Source of the DNA: Bradyrhizobium huanghuaihaiense
GTDB lineage: Bacteria > Pseudomonadota > Alphaproteobacteria > Rhizobiales > Xanthobacteraceae
NCBI RefSeq assembly: GCF_007830635.1
Contig: NZ_VLLA01000014.1
Coordinates: 165,916 to 229,915, forward strand
DNA length: 64,000 nucleotides
Direction of reading: 5' to 3'
The translations under genes were made by a program, and so were the position numbers. Positions 42,461 to 51,619 of the stretch are shown in pieces (position 1 is the first letter of the stretch; each line of letters opens with the position of its first letter). The notes under the pieces are model-generated. The model saw only the letters and a program-made list of their open reading frames with translations, searched no databases and was not told the origin of the DNA.

Positions 42461-43612
42461 TCAGCCCGCGAGCGCGCCTTGCACGGCGGCGATGATTCGC
42501 TCCTGGTCGGCTTCGGTCAGGTAGGCGTGCATCGGCAGGCTGATGACGTCCTGCGACAGGCTCTCGCAACCCGGCAGGCCGCCTTCGGCGACCGGATACT
42601 GCTTGTAGGCGGTCTGCTGGTGCATCGACTTGCCGTAATAGATCGCGGTCGGCACGCCCTGGGCTTTCAGCGCGGCGGCAAAGCCGTCGCGGTCGGTACC
42701 CTCAGGAAGACGGATCGTGTACTGCGCCCAGACCGAAGTGTTGCCGGGTGCAAGGCGCGGCACGGTGACGACATTCGACAGGCCACGCGCGTAGCGCTCG
42801 GCGACCTTGTTGCGGGCGGCGATCTCGTCGTCAAAGATCTTCAGCTTCTCGATCAGGACCGCAGCCTGCATGGTGTCGAGACGGCCGGTGAGGCCGAGGC
42901 GGACGTTGTCATATTTGTCGACGCCCTGCCCGTGCACGCGGATGCTGCGCAGCGTCGCCGCGAGCTCGTCGTCATCGGTGAAGATCGCGCCGCCATCGCC
43001 GAAGCAGCCGAGCGGCTTTGCGGGGAAGAAGCTGGTGGCCGTGGCGTGTGCCAGCGTGCCGAGCTTGCGGCCCTTGTAGCTCGCGCCAAAGCCTTGCGCA
43101 GCATCGTCGAGCACGAACAGGCCTTCGGCCCTGGCGATCTCGGCAATGGCGTCGTGATCGGCGGGCTGGCCGAACAGGTCGACCGGAATGACCGCGACCG
43201 GCTTCAGGCCGGCCTTGCGGGCGGTCGCGATGCCGCGCTTGAGCGACTCCGGGCTCATGTTGAAGGTCGTCTCGTCGACATCGACATAAACAGGCGTCGC
43301 ACCGGTCCGCGCCACCGGCGATGCCGTCGCGATGAAGGTGAAGGACGGACAAAACACGGCATCGCCGGGCCCGACATTCTTCGCCATCATCACCATCAGG
43401 ATCGCGTCGGTGCCGCTGGCGCAGCCGATCACGTGCTTGGCGCCTGAGTAGGCCGCCAGCTGCTTCTCGAGCTCGAAGACTTCGGGCCCGTTGACGAACT
43501 GGCAATGGTCCATCACGCGCTTGACGGCGGCGTCGAGCGAGGCGCCGAGCCGGCGGCGCTGCGAGGCGACGTCGATGAAAGGAATGGGTTCGGAACGCAG
43601 ATGCTGGTTCAT
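42461..43612 (-). CDS. DegT/DnrJ/EryC1 family sugar aminotransferase (WbpE-like)
   Basis: A 383-residue PLP enzyme that would aminate a keto-sugar nucleotide. The PLP lysine is in ATSFFPAKPLGCFGDGGAIFTDD, with GCASGTDAILMVMMA and VDLFGQPAD as cofactor contacts. It resembles WbpE-type aminotransferases that act on UDP-3-keto-GlcNAcA, and the Gfo/Idh dehydrogenase just upstream would supply such a 3-keto substrate. ATG at 43612 has AGAAGG upstream; another ATG eight codons earlier lacks a site. The genes lie 33 bp apart in one direction. Confidence 0.9.
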   Translation of the reverse strand: MNQHLRSEPIPFIDVASQRRRLGASLDAAVKRVMDHCQFVNGPEVFELEKQLAAYSGAKHVIGCASGTDAILMVMMAKNVGPGDAVFCPSFTFIATASPVARTGATPVYVDVDETTFNMSPESLKRGIATARKAGLKPVAVIPVDLFGQPADHDAIAEIARAEGLFVLDDAAQGFGASYKGRKLGTLAHATATSFFPAKPLGCFGDGGAIFTDDDELAATLRSIRVHGQGVDKYDNVRLGLTGRLDTMQAAVLIEKLKIFDDEIAARNKVAERYARGLSNVVTVPRLAPGNTSVWAQYTIRLPEGTDRDGFAAALKAQGVPTAIYYGKSMHQQTAYKQYPVAEGGLPGCESLSQDVISLPMHAYLTEADQERIIAAVQGALAG

Positions 43613-43645
43613 GACGCCTTCTTGAGTAGTCGACATGGAAAGGGA

Positions 43646-44650
43646 TCAGCCGGCGACGCGGCGCGGCTCCTTGCGAGCGGGCGCCGTCGCGGCGGGACGC
43701 GAGGGCGTCTCCAGGCACTGCGTGGCGATCTCGAGGCTGGCAACGCCCTCATCGCCCGTGACCGCCGGCGTCTCGCCATGGCGCACGGCTTTGAGGAACG
43801 CGATCAGTTCGGCGCGCAGCGGCTCGTCATGGCCGACCGGCAGATGCCGCATCGAATAGCTGCCGTCCGGCTTGAAGCCGAAGCATTCGGTGACCTGGCG
43901 CGTGAGCAGATCGCCCATCACGTATTTGCCGCGGGTCGCGACCGTGACGCTGCGCGCCTTGAACGGCGTCAGCCAGTTGGTGTTGATGTGGGCGAGCACG
44001 CCATTGGCGGTGCGGAACTGGAGCAGCGCGATGTCCTCGCGCTCGGCGACCGCGCTCGACAATTGCGGCTGCACCTCGACGATGTCGGATTCGGTGAACC
44101 AGCGGATCAGGTCGATGTCGTGCACGGCAAGGTCGATGACGACGCCGACATTGGACATGCGCGGCGGGAACGGGCCGACGCGCGTGATCGCGATGGAGAG
44201 AATGTCTTCGCCCGCAATCGCCTGCTTGACCGCGGCAACCGCCGGATTGAAACGCTCGACATGGCCGACCATCAGCGTGACGCCGGCCTTTTGCGCGGCG
44301 GCGACGATCTCGCGGCCCTCTTCGACCGTGGAGGCGATCGGCTTCTCGACCAGGACATGGATGTTCTTGGCGATGCAGGCGAGCGCGACCTCGTGATGCA
44401 GATGGGTGGGCGCCGCGATGGTGACGGCATCGACGCCAGCGGCGAAGAGCTGGTCGAGCGTCTCGAAGCCCTGGCAGCCCGCAAGCTCGGTGGTGCGCGT
44501 CAGATGCGCCGGCGACGGATCGACGACGCCGACGAGGCTGACGCCGGGAAGACCGCTGAGCACGCGCGCATGGTTGCTGCCCATGACGCCCGCGCCAATC
44601 ACGCCGACGCGCAAGCCGGCCTTTGCCGGTGCAGACACTTTGGAACTCAT
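43646..44650 (-). CDS. Gfo/Idh/MocA-type sugar-nucleotide dehydrogenase (WbpB/WlbA-like)
   Basis: A 334-residue NAD-dependent oxidoreductase. The dinucleotide fold is LRVGVIGAGVMGSNHARVL and the catalytic lysine is in VLVEKPIAST; GHVERFNPAV and DLAVHDIDLIRWF complete the family pattern. WbpB-like enzymes oxidise C3 of UDP-N-acetyl-glucosaminuronate before transamination by WbpE. The order with the next gene supports that pair, giving a UDP-2,3-diamino-sugar precursor; the 6-dehydrogenase (WbpA) and acyltransferase (WbpD) of that route are not in the window. Confidence 0.88.
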   Translation of the reverse strand: MSSKVSAPAKAGLRVGVIGAGVMGSNHARVLSGLPGVSLVGVVDPSPAHLTRTTELAGCQGFETLDQLFAAGVDAVTIAAPTHLHHEVALACIAKNIHVLVEKPIASTVEEGREIVAAAQKAGVTLMVGHVERFNPAVAAVKQAIAGEDILSIAITRVGPFPPRMSNVGVVIDLAVHDIDLIRWFTESDIVEVQPQLSSAVAEREDIALLQFRTANGVLAHINTNWLTPFKARSVTVATRGKYVMGDLLTRQVTECFGFKPDGSYSMRHLPVGHDEPLRAELIAFLKAVRHGETPAVTGDEGVASLEIATQCLETPSRPAATAPARKEPRRVAG

Positions 44651-44833
44651 CTGAGCAAACCCCGATTCAACGCAAATCCCCGGGCCGCTTCTAGCACGGG
44701 CGCCATATTTGTGGCGAATGCCGGCCTGACGGTCCGGACACGATTTGATTCAAAAAGTTACACGTTCCCCGGGCCTTAAGCCGGAAAAGAGACCGCCTTA
44801 CCGGCCCGGGTCGCGTGATTCGGAGCCTGCTGG

Positions 44834-46252
44834 TTACGACCTTTGATAGTCGTCTTCAATCCGGATGATGTCGTCTTCCCCGAGATAGGAGCCGGTCTGG
44901 ACCTCGATCAGCTCCAGCATGATTTTACCGGGGTTTTCAAGACGATGGACCGCGCCCATGGGGATGTAGATCGACTCGTTCTCGTGCACGGTCTTCACGG
45001 TCTCGTTGACCGTGACCTGGGCCGCGCCGCGGACCACGATCCAGTGCTCGGCACGATGGTGGTGCTTCTGCAGCGACAGCCGTCCGCCCGGCTTCACCAC
45101 GATGCGCTTGACCTGGTGGCGCACGCCGTTGTCGACAGACTGATAGCTGCCCCACGGACGGTGCACCTTGAGATGCTCCTCGGTGACCTTCGGCGCGACC
45201 GTCTTGAGCTTGGTCACCAGACGCTTCAGGCCGTTGGCATCCTTCTGTCGCGAGACGAGCACCGCGTCCGCAGTCGCGACCACGACGAGATCGTCGACGC
45301 CTTCGAGCGCGACCAGCGCGGAATCGGTGGTGACGTTGCAGTTGCGGGAATCCTCGAACACCGCGGTGCCGTGCGCCGCATTGCCCTGCGCGTCCTTCTC
45401 GGACAGCTCCCACACCGCATGCCAGGAGCCGACATCGGACCAGCCGCAGGACACCGGCACGACGGCGGCGCGCGAGGTCTTCTCCATCACGGCATAGTCG
45501 ATCGAGATCGCCTTGGCCGCACCGAACGCCTCGGGCTCGAGCGTCACGAAGCCGAGATCGCGGCCGGCATTTGTGACCGCGTTGGAGACCGCCTCCACGC
45601 TTGCCGCATCGACCTTGCGGTATTCGTCGAGCAGGACCGCGGCCGGGAACATGAAGTTGCCGCTGTTCCAGAGATAGCCCGAATTGACGTAGTCGGCCGC
45701 CTTCACGGCGTCGGGCTTCTCGACGAAGCGCGCGACCGCGTGAACCTCTCCGGAGATCACGTCGCCCGGACAGATATAGCCGTATTCGGTCGCGGGCCGC
45801 TCCGGCTTGACGCCGAAGGTGACGATGCGCCCGGCGCTCGCGGCGGTGAGGCCTTCGCGGCACGCCGCGACGAAGGCGGCATTGTCCTGCACGACGTGAT
45901 CGGCGGCGAGCGCGAGCACGATCGCTTCACTGGCGCGGTTCTGCGCGAACACGGCGCCGGCTGCGATCGCGGGGCCGGAGTCGCGCCGCATCGGCTCGAG
46001 GATCACGTCGGCCTCGATGCCGATCTCGGCGAGCTGCTCCAGCACCATGAAGCGATAGGCCGCATTGGTGATGACGATCGGGCGATCGAACAGCGATGCA
46101 TCCGAGACGCGCAGCAGCGTGTCCTGGAAGGTCGAGCGCGTGCCGAACAGCGGCAGGAACTGCTTCGGGCGCACCTCGCGCGAGGCGGGCCACAGCCGCG
46201 TGCCGGCACCGCCGCACATGATCAGGGGGATAATGCGTTTGTCCATCGTCAT
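44834..46252 (-). CDS. manC: Mannose-1-phosphate guanylyltransferase / mannose-6-phosphate isomerase
   Basis: A 472-residue two-domain enzyme making GDP-mannose. The N-terminal pyrophosphorylase signature is MCGGAGTRLWPASREVRPKQF; EKP (RFVEKPD) and SIDYAVMEKTS follow. The C-terminal cupin carries the type II isomerase motif GGRLSLQKHHHRAEHWIVV with the zinc-ligand histidines. AAGG lies six bases before the ATG at 46252, one base past the preceding stop codon, so the two genes are coupled. GDP-mannose would feed the core mannosyltransferase and O-chain. Confidence 0.95.
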   Translation of the reverse strand: MTMDKRIIPLIMCGGAGTRLWPASREVRPKQFLPLFGTRSTFQDTLLRVSDASLFDRPIVITNAAYRFMVLEQLAEIGIEADVILEPMRRDSGPAIAAGAVFAQNRASEAIVLALAADHVVQDNAAFVAACREGLTAASAGRIVTFGVKPERPATEYGYICPGDVISGEVHAVARFVEKPDAVKAADYVNSGYLWNSGNFMFPAAVLLDEYRKVDAASVEAVSNAVTNAGRDLGFVTLEPEAFGAAKAISIDYAVMEKTSRAAVVPVSCGWSDVGSWHAVWELSEKDAQGNAAHGTAVFEDSRNCNVTTDSALVALEGVDDLVVVATADAVLVSRQKDANGLKRLVTKLKTVAPKVTEEHLKVHRPWGSYQSVDNGVRHQVKRIVVKPGGRLSLQKHHHRAEHWIVVRGAAQVTVNETVKTVHENESIYIPMGAVHRLENPGKIMLELIEVQTGSYLGEDDIIRIEDDYQRS

Positions 46253-46253
46253 C

Positions 46254-47243
46254 TCAAACCTTGAAGTAGTCCCGATACCAGGTGACAAAATTACGGACCC
46301 CCTGCGCGATCGGCGTTGACGGCGCAAAGCCGGTGTCGCGCATCAGGTCCTCGACATCCGCGAACGTTTCCAAGACGTCTCCCGGCTGCATCGGCAGCAA
46401 TTCTTTGATCGCCGTCCGACCCAGCTCCTGCTCCAGGAGTCCGACGACATGCATCAGCTCCTCGGGGTGGTGGTTGCCGACATTGTAGACCTTAGACGGC
46501 GCATTTGCGGCAGCCGGATCATCCGCAGGCACCCGATCGATCAGCTTGGACACGACACGGGTGACGTCGTCAATATAGGTGAAGTCGCGGCGCATCCTGC
46601 CATGGTTAAAGAGCCGGATCGGCCGGCCCTCCATGATGGCGTTCACAAACAGAAACATGGCCATATCCGGCCGTCCCCACGGGCCGTAGATGGTGAAGAA
46701 GCGCAAGGCAGTGACCGGCAGCCGGTAGAGATGGCTGTAGGACTGCGCCATCACCTCGTTGGCCTTCTTGGTCGCAGCGTAGAGGCTCACCGGATGGTCG
46801 GTGCGGTCCTTGACCGCAAATGGCAGTTTCGTGTTGGCGCCGTAAACGGAGGATGACGAGGCGTAGACGAGATGGCGACAGCCATTGTGACGGCAGCCCT
46901 CCAGCACGTTGAGAAAGCCTACCAGATTGGAATCGGCGTAAGCCTGCGGCTGCTCGATCGAGTAGCGCACGCCGGCCTGGGCGGCCATGTGCACGACATG
47001 TGTGAATCGGTGGCGCGCAAACAGCGCGGCGACGGCCTCGCGGTCGGCGAGATCGGCCTTGACGAAGGCGAAGCGGGAATCGCGGCAGAGCAGTTCCAGG
47101 CGCGCCTGTTTCAGTGCCGGGTCATAATAGCTGTTGAGATTGTCGAGCCCGACGACCGGCCGGCCTTCGGCCAGAAGCTGCCGGGCGAGGTGAAAGCCGA
47201 TGAATCCGGCGGCACCTGTGACCAAAATCGCCTGATCCGTCAT
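46254..47243 (-). CDS. lspL: UDP-glucuronate 4-epimerase (LspL-like)
   Basis: A 329-residue extended SDR enzyme producing UDP-galacturonate. The NAD motif is LVTGAAGFIGFHLARQLL, followed by the diagnostic GLDNLNSYYDPALKQARLE of the GlcA epimerase group, HMAAQAGVRYS, SSSSVYG and the YAATKKANE catalytic Tyr/Lys. The pattern RFFTIYGPWGRPDMA is characteristic of Gla/LspL. Galacturonate is a common rhizobial core and O-chain sugar. It is the first gene of the run leading to manC. Confidence 0.93.
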   Translation of the reverse strand: MTDQAILVTGAAGFIGFHLARQLLAEGRPVVGLDNLNSYYDPALKQARLELLCRDSRFAFVKADLADREAVAALFARHRFTHVVHMAAQAGVRYSIEQPQAYADSNLVGFLNVLEGCRHNGCRHLVYASSSSVYGANTKLPFAVKDRTDHPVSLYAATKKANEVMAQSYSHLYRLPVTALRFFTIYGPWGRPDMAMFLFVNAIMEGRPIRLFNHGRMRRDFTYIDDVTRVVSKLIDRVPADDPAAANAPSKVYNVGNHHPEELMHVVGLLEQELGRTAIKELLPMQPGDVLETFADVEDLMRDTGFAPSTPIAQGVRNFVTWYRDYFKV

Positions 47244-47477
47244 CCTGTTCCCAGGGGACCCGATCCCCGGCCTTTCTGCGCCTCTTTAGCCGCCGTATCG
47301 AGGGGGTCGCAAGTGTCGCCGTCCGGCCCGTCATAACGGCCGTTCATGACCGCCGCTTATAAACGCTCCTAATCACCGCTATTGCAAGATCGGCGCCAAG
47401 ACCATACCAAAGCGGCCGAATTCGGCGCCTCGCGTCGGGTTGCCACAATCTTCGCAAACCCAGTACATGCGGGCGAG

Positions 47478-48437
47478 ATGCGCCGAATCCTGCTTTCTGC
47501 GGCCAAGATCCTGATTTCCGCGGCGCTGCTCTACCTGGCGCTGCGCAAGGTCGATCTGTCCGAACTGTTTTCGCGTTTCACCGTGACCAGCCTGTTCTGG
47601 ATCGGCCTCGCGATCGCGATCACGTTCCTGCAGATCTTCGTCGGCGTGCTGCGCTGGCGCGAGATCAGCGCCGCATGCGGTGCGCCGCTCGAGCTCGCCC
47701 GCGCGATGCGCTACAACGTGATCGGCTCGTTCTTCAACCAGACCCTGCCCTCCGCGATCGGCGGCGATGCGGTCCGCCTGTGGCTGGTCGCGCGCGCCGG
47801 TGCCGGCTGGCGCGCGGCGACCTACTCGATCTTCGTCGACCGCGCGATCGGCCTGATCGCGCTCGCGATCCTCATCGTCGCGAGCCTGCCCTGGAGCTAC
47901 GCCCTCATCACCGATCCGCACGGACGCTCGGCGCTGCTGCTGGTCGACCTCGCCGCGCTCGCGGGCGGTCTCGGCTTCCTGGTGTTCGGCGCGCTGAAAT
48001 GGCGCTGGCTGAAGACCTGGTGGGCCACGCATCACATCCACGCCTGCGCCGTGATTGCGAACCGCGTGATCTTCAGCCGCACGCGCGGACCGATCGTCTC
48101 GATTCTCTCGCTCGCCGTACATGTGCTCACCGTCGTCATCGCCTGGTGCGTCGTGCAGTCGATCGCTGCTCCCGTCGGCTTCAACGACGTGTTCCAGCTC
48201 GTGCCGCCGGTGATGCTGATCACGATGATGCCGATCTCGATCGCGGGCTGGGGCGTGCGCGAGGCCACCATGGGCCTCGCCTTCGGCTTCGCGGGACTTG
48301 CCGCCAACGAGGGCGTCAACATCTCGCTGCTGTTCGGCGCGGTGTACTTCATCGTCGGCGCAGTCGGTGGCCTCGTCTGGATCCTGAGCGCGGAGAAAGC
48401 CGCGCAAGGCTCGGCGCCGATCGGAGTGCCGGAGTGA
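47478..48437 (+). CDS. Lysylphosphatidylglycerol-synthase-like / UPF0104 integral membrane protein
   Basis: A 319-residue membrane protein with about eight hydrophobic segments. Motifs NVIGSFFNQTLPSAIGGDAVRLWLVAR and MPISIAGWGVREATM match the flippase-like domain shared by UPF0104/AglD2 proteins. Such proteins often sit in polysaccharide loci and may assist lipid-linked sugar handling; none has a firmly proven role there. ATG at 47478 starts MRRILLSAAKILISAALLYL. The stop overlaps the next start codon by four bases. Confidence 0.85.
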   Translation: MRRILLSAAKILISAALLYLALRKVDLSELFSRFTVTSLFWIGLAIAITFLQIFVGVLRWREISAACGAPLELARAMRYNVIGSFFNQTLPSAIGGDAVRLWLVARAGAGWRAATYSIFVDRAIGLIALAILIVASLPWSYALITDPHGRSALLLVDLAALAGGLGFLVFGALKWRWLKTWWATHHIHACAVIANRVIFSRTRGPIVSILSLAVHVLTVVIAWCVVQSIAAPVGFNDVFQLVPPVMLITMMPISIAGWGVREATMGLAFGFAGLAANEGVNISLLFGAVYFIVGAVGGLVWILSAEKAAQGSAPIGVPE

Positions 48438-49453
48438 ACCTGGCCACCGAAGCCGTTGCCGCCGTGCCCGCGCTGCTTGCCCTGGCGATTGCCGCGCTGA
48501 TATCGGCCGTCGTCACCTGGACCAGCCGCCCCCTGCTCCAGCGCTACGCGCTGGCGCGGCCGAATGCGCGGTCCTCCCATCGTGTCCCGACGCCCCAGGG
48601 TGCCGGCATCGCGGTGATATCGGCGACGCTGCTGGTCGCAGCCGTATGGGCGGCTTGGGCGAACGTCGCGATCCCGCCGGCGCTGGTCATTGCGACAATC
48701 GCGATCGCGCTGGTCGGATTTGCCGACGACATCGTCTCGCTGCCGGTGACCGTGCGGCTCGTGCTGCAGGCAGCCACCGTCGGCGCCGTCGTGTTCACCG
48801 CGCCCGAGACCGCGCGCATCGTGCCTGCGATGCCTCTCGCACTGGAGCGCGGACTCATCCTGCTCGCCGGCGTGTGGTTCGTGAACCTCGTCAACTTCAT
48901 GGACGGGCTCGACCTGATGACGGTGGCGGAAGTGGTGCCGGTCACCGCGGCCCTGCTGCTGCTCGGATGGCTCGGCGAGCTCTCAGGGCCTGCAACGCTG
49001 ATTGCCACCGCGCTGTGCGGCGCCATGCTCGGCTTTGCGCCCTTCAACAAGCCGGTCGCAAAAGTGTTCTTGGGCGATGTCGGCAGCCTGCCGATCGGCC
49101 TCCTGCTCGGCTGGTGCCTGCTCGAGCTCGCCTGGCACGGGCAAGCGGCTGCGGCGCTGCTGCTGCCGGCCTATTACCTCGCCGATGCCACCATCACGCT
49201 GTTTCGGCGCATCGCGCGCCGCGAGCAGTTCTGGTCGGCGCACCGTTCGCATTTCTATCAGCGCGCGACCGACAACGGCTTTTCGGTGTCCCGGGTGACC
49301 GGCGAAGTCTTCCTGCTCAACCTCGTGCTCGCGGGGCTGGCGATCCTAGCCGTTCGCGCCGCGACGATGGCGGTCACGCTGCCCGCGCTGCTCGCCGGCG
49401 CGATCGCGGTCGGCTTCGTGTTGCGGCGCTTCTCCCGCCCTCAAGGCTCCTGA
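48434..49453 (+). CDS. WecA/WbpL-type polyprenyl-phosphate N-acetylhexosamine-1-phosphate transferase
   Basis: A 339-residue glycosyltransferase-4-family membrane enzyme with about 10 hydrophobic segments. Conserved cytoplasmic motifs are HRVPTPQGAGIA (UDP-sugar/lipid site), FADDIVS (the DD pair), NLVNFMDGLDLM and HRSHFYQRA, the HxH-type end motif. It starts O-chain synthesis by moving a sugar phosphate onto undecaprenyl phosphate; the deoxy-amino-sugar genes close by suggest a QuiNAc/FucNAc-like first sugar. The start is GTG overlapping the previous stop (GTGA). Its 3-prime end overlaps the convergent epimerase by 13 bp. Confidence 0.9.
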   Translation: MNLATEAVAAVPALLALAIAALISAVVTWTSRPLLQRYALARPNARSSHRVPTPQGAGIAVISATLLVAAVWAAWANVAIPPALVIATIAIALVGFADDIVSLPVTVRLVLQAATVGAVVFTAPETARIVPAMPLALERGLILLAGVWFVNLVNFMDGLDLMTVAEVVPVTAALLLLGWLGELSGPATLIATALCGAMLGFAPFNKPVAKVFLGDVGSLPIGLLLGWCLLELAWHGQAAAALLLPAYYLADATITLFRRIARREQFWSAHRSHFYQRATDNGFSVSRVTGEVFLLNLVLAGLAILAVRAATMAVTLPALLAGAIAVGFVLRRFSRPQGS

Positions 49454-50388
49454 GCCGACAGCGCAAGCCGCAGGCCCTCGTCGAGCGAGACCTCCGGCAG
49501 CCAGCCGGTTGCGAGCGCCTTGGAGACGTTGAGCTCGAGCGAGCCGATCAGGCTGTCATGCGTATCCTGCCGTCCCATCACGTTGAGGAGCATGCCGAGC
49601 AGGTCCGGCGGCATGCGGAACAGACGCGGGACCTTGCCGGAGGCCCGGCCCAGGCGCTCGATGAATTCGGGCGTCGAGACCTGTTCCCTGTCGGCCACCA
49701 GGAAGATCTCGAAATTGCTGGCGGGGTCGTGATGGGCGAGCCGGCGCAGGATGAACGAGGACAGGTTCTGCACGGCAAGGAAGGCGCGGTGATTGCGGAT
49801 CGCGGCAAAGGGCAGCGGCAGTCCCAGGCTGACCGCACGCGTCAGCAGCGCGAAATTGCCCTTGGCGCCGGCACCATAGACCAGCGGCGGCCTGATCACC
49901 GAGATCTTCATGGCGCCGTCGCGCGCCAGCGTCCGGAGGCCCGCCTCGGCCGCGGCCTTGGACATGCCGTAGAGGCCGCGCGGCGTCAGGATATCGTCCT
50001 CGCTGAAGGGGGCACGGCCGTCGTTGCTGCGACCGTGCACGAGCACGGTGCTGACGAAGATGAACTGGCGCACGCCGGCCGTCGCCGCCGAGCGCGCCAG
50101 ATGCAGCGTGCCGGCGATGTTGACGTTGCGGTAGAGCTGAACGGCGTGCTCCTCGTGCTTGTGATGCACGCGCGCGGCGAGATGGACGACGGCGTCGACG
50201 CCTTCGAGCGCCGTCTGCCAGTTGGTGTCGGGACCGATCGTCTCGATCACGACCTCGTCCTCGGCGCCTTCAGAGCTGCGCACCGCGCGGCGCACCGACC
50301 AGCCGGCGCGCGCGAGCGCGGGCACGACATGACGGCCGACAAAGCCGCTCGCTCCTGTCACCAGCACGACCGGTTTCCGTTCGCTCAT
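49441..50388 (-). CDS. NAD-dependent epimerase/4-reductase (WbpV/WreQ-like)
   Basis: A 315-residue extended SDR enzyme. NAD motif LVTGASGFVGRHVVPAL, an STVLVHG active-site strand and the catalytic YGMSKAAAE. It is close to the WbpV and rhizobial WreQ type, which reduce the 4-keto intermediate made from UDP-GlcNAc to give UDP-QuiNAc or UDP-FucNAc. The genes for a 4,6-dehydratase and an initiating transferase stand in the same locus, which supports this reading. The start overlaps the stop of the upstream glycosyltransferase in an ATGA arrangement. Confidence 0.85.
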   Translation of the reverse strand: MSERKPVVLVTGASGFVGRHVVPALARAGWSVRRAVRSSEGAEDEVVIETIGPDTNWQTALEGVDAVVHLAARVHHKHEEHAVQLYRNVNIAGTLHLARSAATAGVRQFIFVSTVLVHGRSNDGRAPFSEDDILTPRGLYGMSKAAAEAGLRTLARDGAMKISVIRPPLVYGAGAKGNFALLTRAVSLGLPLPFAAIRNHRAFLAVQNLSSFILRRLAHHDPASNFEIFLVADREQVSTPEFIERLGRASGKVPRLFRMPPDLLGMLLNVMGRQDTHDSLIGSLELNVSKALATGWLPEVSLDEGLRLALSAQEP

Positions 50389-51617
50389 CGTTGCTCCGAA
50401 AGGTCCGGGTTGCGCAACAATTCGTCGACCAGAGCGGCATAGGCGTTCATCGCGGTGGCGCGATCGAACCTCGCCGCCGCCTTCACCGCACGCTCCGCCA
50501 TGGCAGCATCGTCGGAACGGGAGGCCGCGCGGATTGCGTCTGCAAGCTGATCGGCGCGGCCCGGCGTCACGACCCAGCCGAGCCCGTTCTCCACCACCGT
50601 CAACGCGGCCTCGGCCTCCGGCTCCGAGACCAGTGCCACAGGACGGCCGACCGCCAGCAGATTGTAGAACCGGCTCGGCACCGACACCCCCGCAACGTCC
50701 TTCCGGTATGGAATGATCCAGAGATTGGCCGACGCCAGAAACGCCTCGAGCTCGGCGTCTTCGACCCGTGCCACGAAGGACACATTGGGCAGGTTTGCTT
50801 CCGCCTGCAACTGCTTCAGCCGTGCGAAGCCGATGCCCCAGCCGGACAGCTGGAAGTGGATGTCCGGCTCGTCCTTGAGCAGGCGCGCCGCCTCGAACAC
50901 GATCTCCGGATCATGGGTGAAGCCGAGATTGCCCGACAGGCCGACGACGAAACGCGCGGGAATCGCTTTGCGGAACGGATTGTCCTGCGACAGCGGACGC
51001 GGCCCGGGCACCAGCGTCGCCCAGTTCGGGATGAAGCGGATCTTGTTCCGTCTCATGCCGGAATAGGTCAAGAGCGGCCGCTCGGCATCGCGGCCGATGG
51101 TGATGACGGCGTTGAGCGCACGGAACATCAGGCTGTTGGCGAAGCGCATCGTCCGCGTCACGATCGAGCCCGACTTCAGCAGGCCCGCCATCACCAGCAC
51201 GTCGGGAAAGAGGTCGTGCATGATCAGCGCGGAGCGCGCGCCCTTGAGCCTTGCCGCGGCGGCGACGGCATAGGGCAGCATGAACGGCGCCGTGACGGTG
51301 AGCACGACGTCACCTGCCTTAAGCTCCCGCATCAAGGAAAAGAATGTGCGCGCCACGAACAGCAGTTCGGACACCCCGCGCCGCACCAGCGCCGCCTTGC
51401 CCGCCATCCGGTTCTTGATCGCGACGACGCGCGGCTTTCCGGGACCGGTCTGCGAGGCTGGCAGTGCGCCTGGCGAGCCCGACAGCACGACAACCTCGTG
51501 ACCGGCCGCGATCCGGCAGGCGATCTCCGCCATGATCGCCGCGGTCGTGCTCGGATCCGGCGGATAATGCTGGCTCGCGACGACGACCTTGCCAGCGATC
51601 TTGTCTTGCGGCTGCAT
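50385..51617 (-). CDS. Glycosyltransferase family 4, WbuB-like
   Basis: A 410-residue GT-B enzyme with N-terminal KVVVASQHYPPDPSTTAAIMAEIA, a central HDLFPDVLVMAG, GNLGFTHDPEIVFEAA at the start of the donor domain, and a C-terminal VPSRFYNLLAVGRPVALVSEPEAEA donor site. It fits the WbuB group, which adds an amino sugar to the lipid-linked primer in O-antigen loci. The start is two bases past the dehydratase stop codon, and it overlaps the reductase gene, so three genes are coupled. Confidence 0.9.
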   Translation of the reverse strand: MQPQDKIAGKVVVASQHYPPDPSTTAAIMAEIACRIAAGHEVVVLSGSPGALPASQTGPGKPRVVAIKNRMAGKAALVRRGVSELLFVARTFFSLMRELKAGDVVLTVTAPFMLPYAVAAAARLKGARSALIMHDLFPDVLVMAGLLKSGSIVTRTMRFANSLMFRALNAVITIGRDAERPLLTYSGMRRNKIRFIPNWATLVPGPRPLSQDNPFRKAIPARFVVGLSGNLGFTHDPEIVFEAARLLKDEPDIHFQLSGWGIGFARLKQLQAEANLPNVSFVARVEDAELEAFLASANLWIIPYRKDVAGVSVPSRFYNLLAVGRPVALVSEPEAEAALTVVENGLGWVVTPGRADQLADAIRAASRSDDAAMAERAVKAAARFDRATAMNAYAALVDELLRNPDLSEQR

Positions 51618-51619
51618 GA

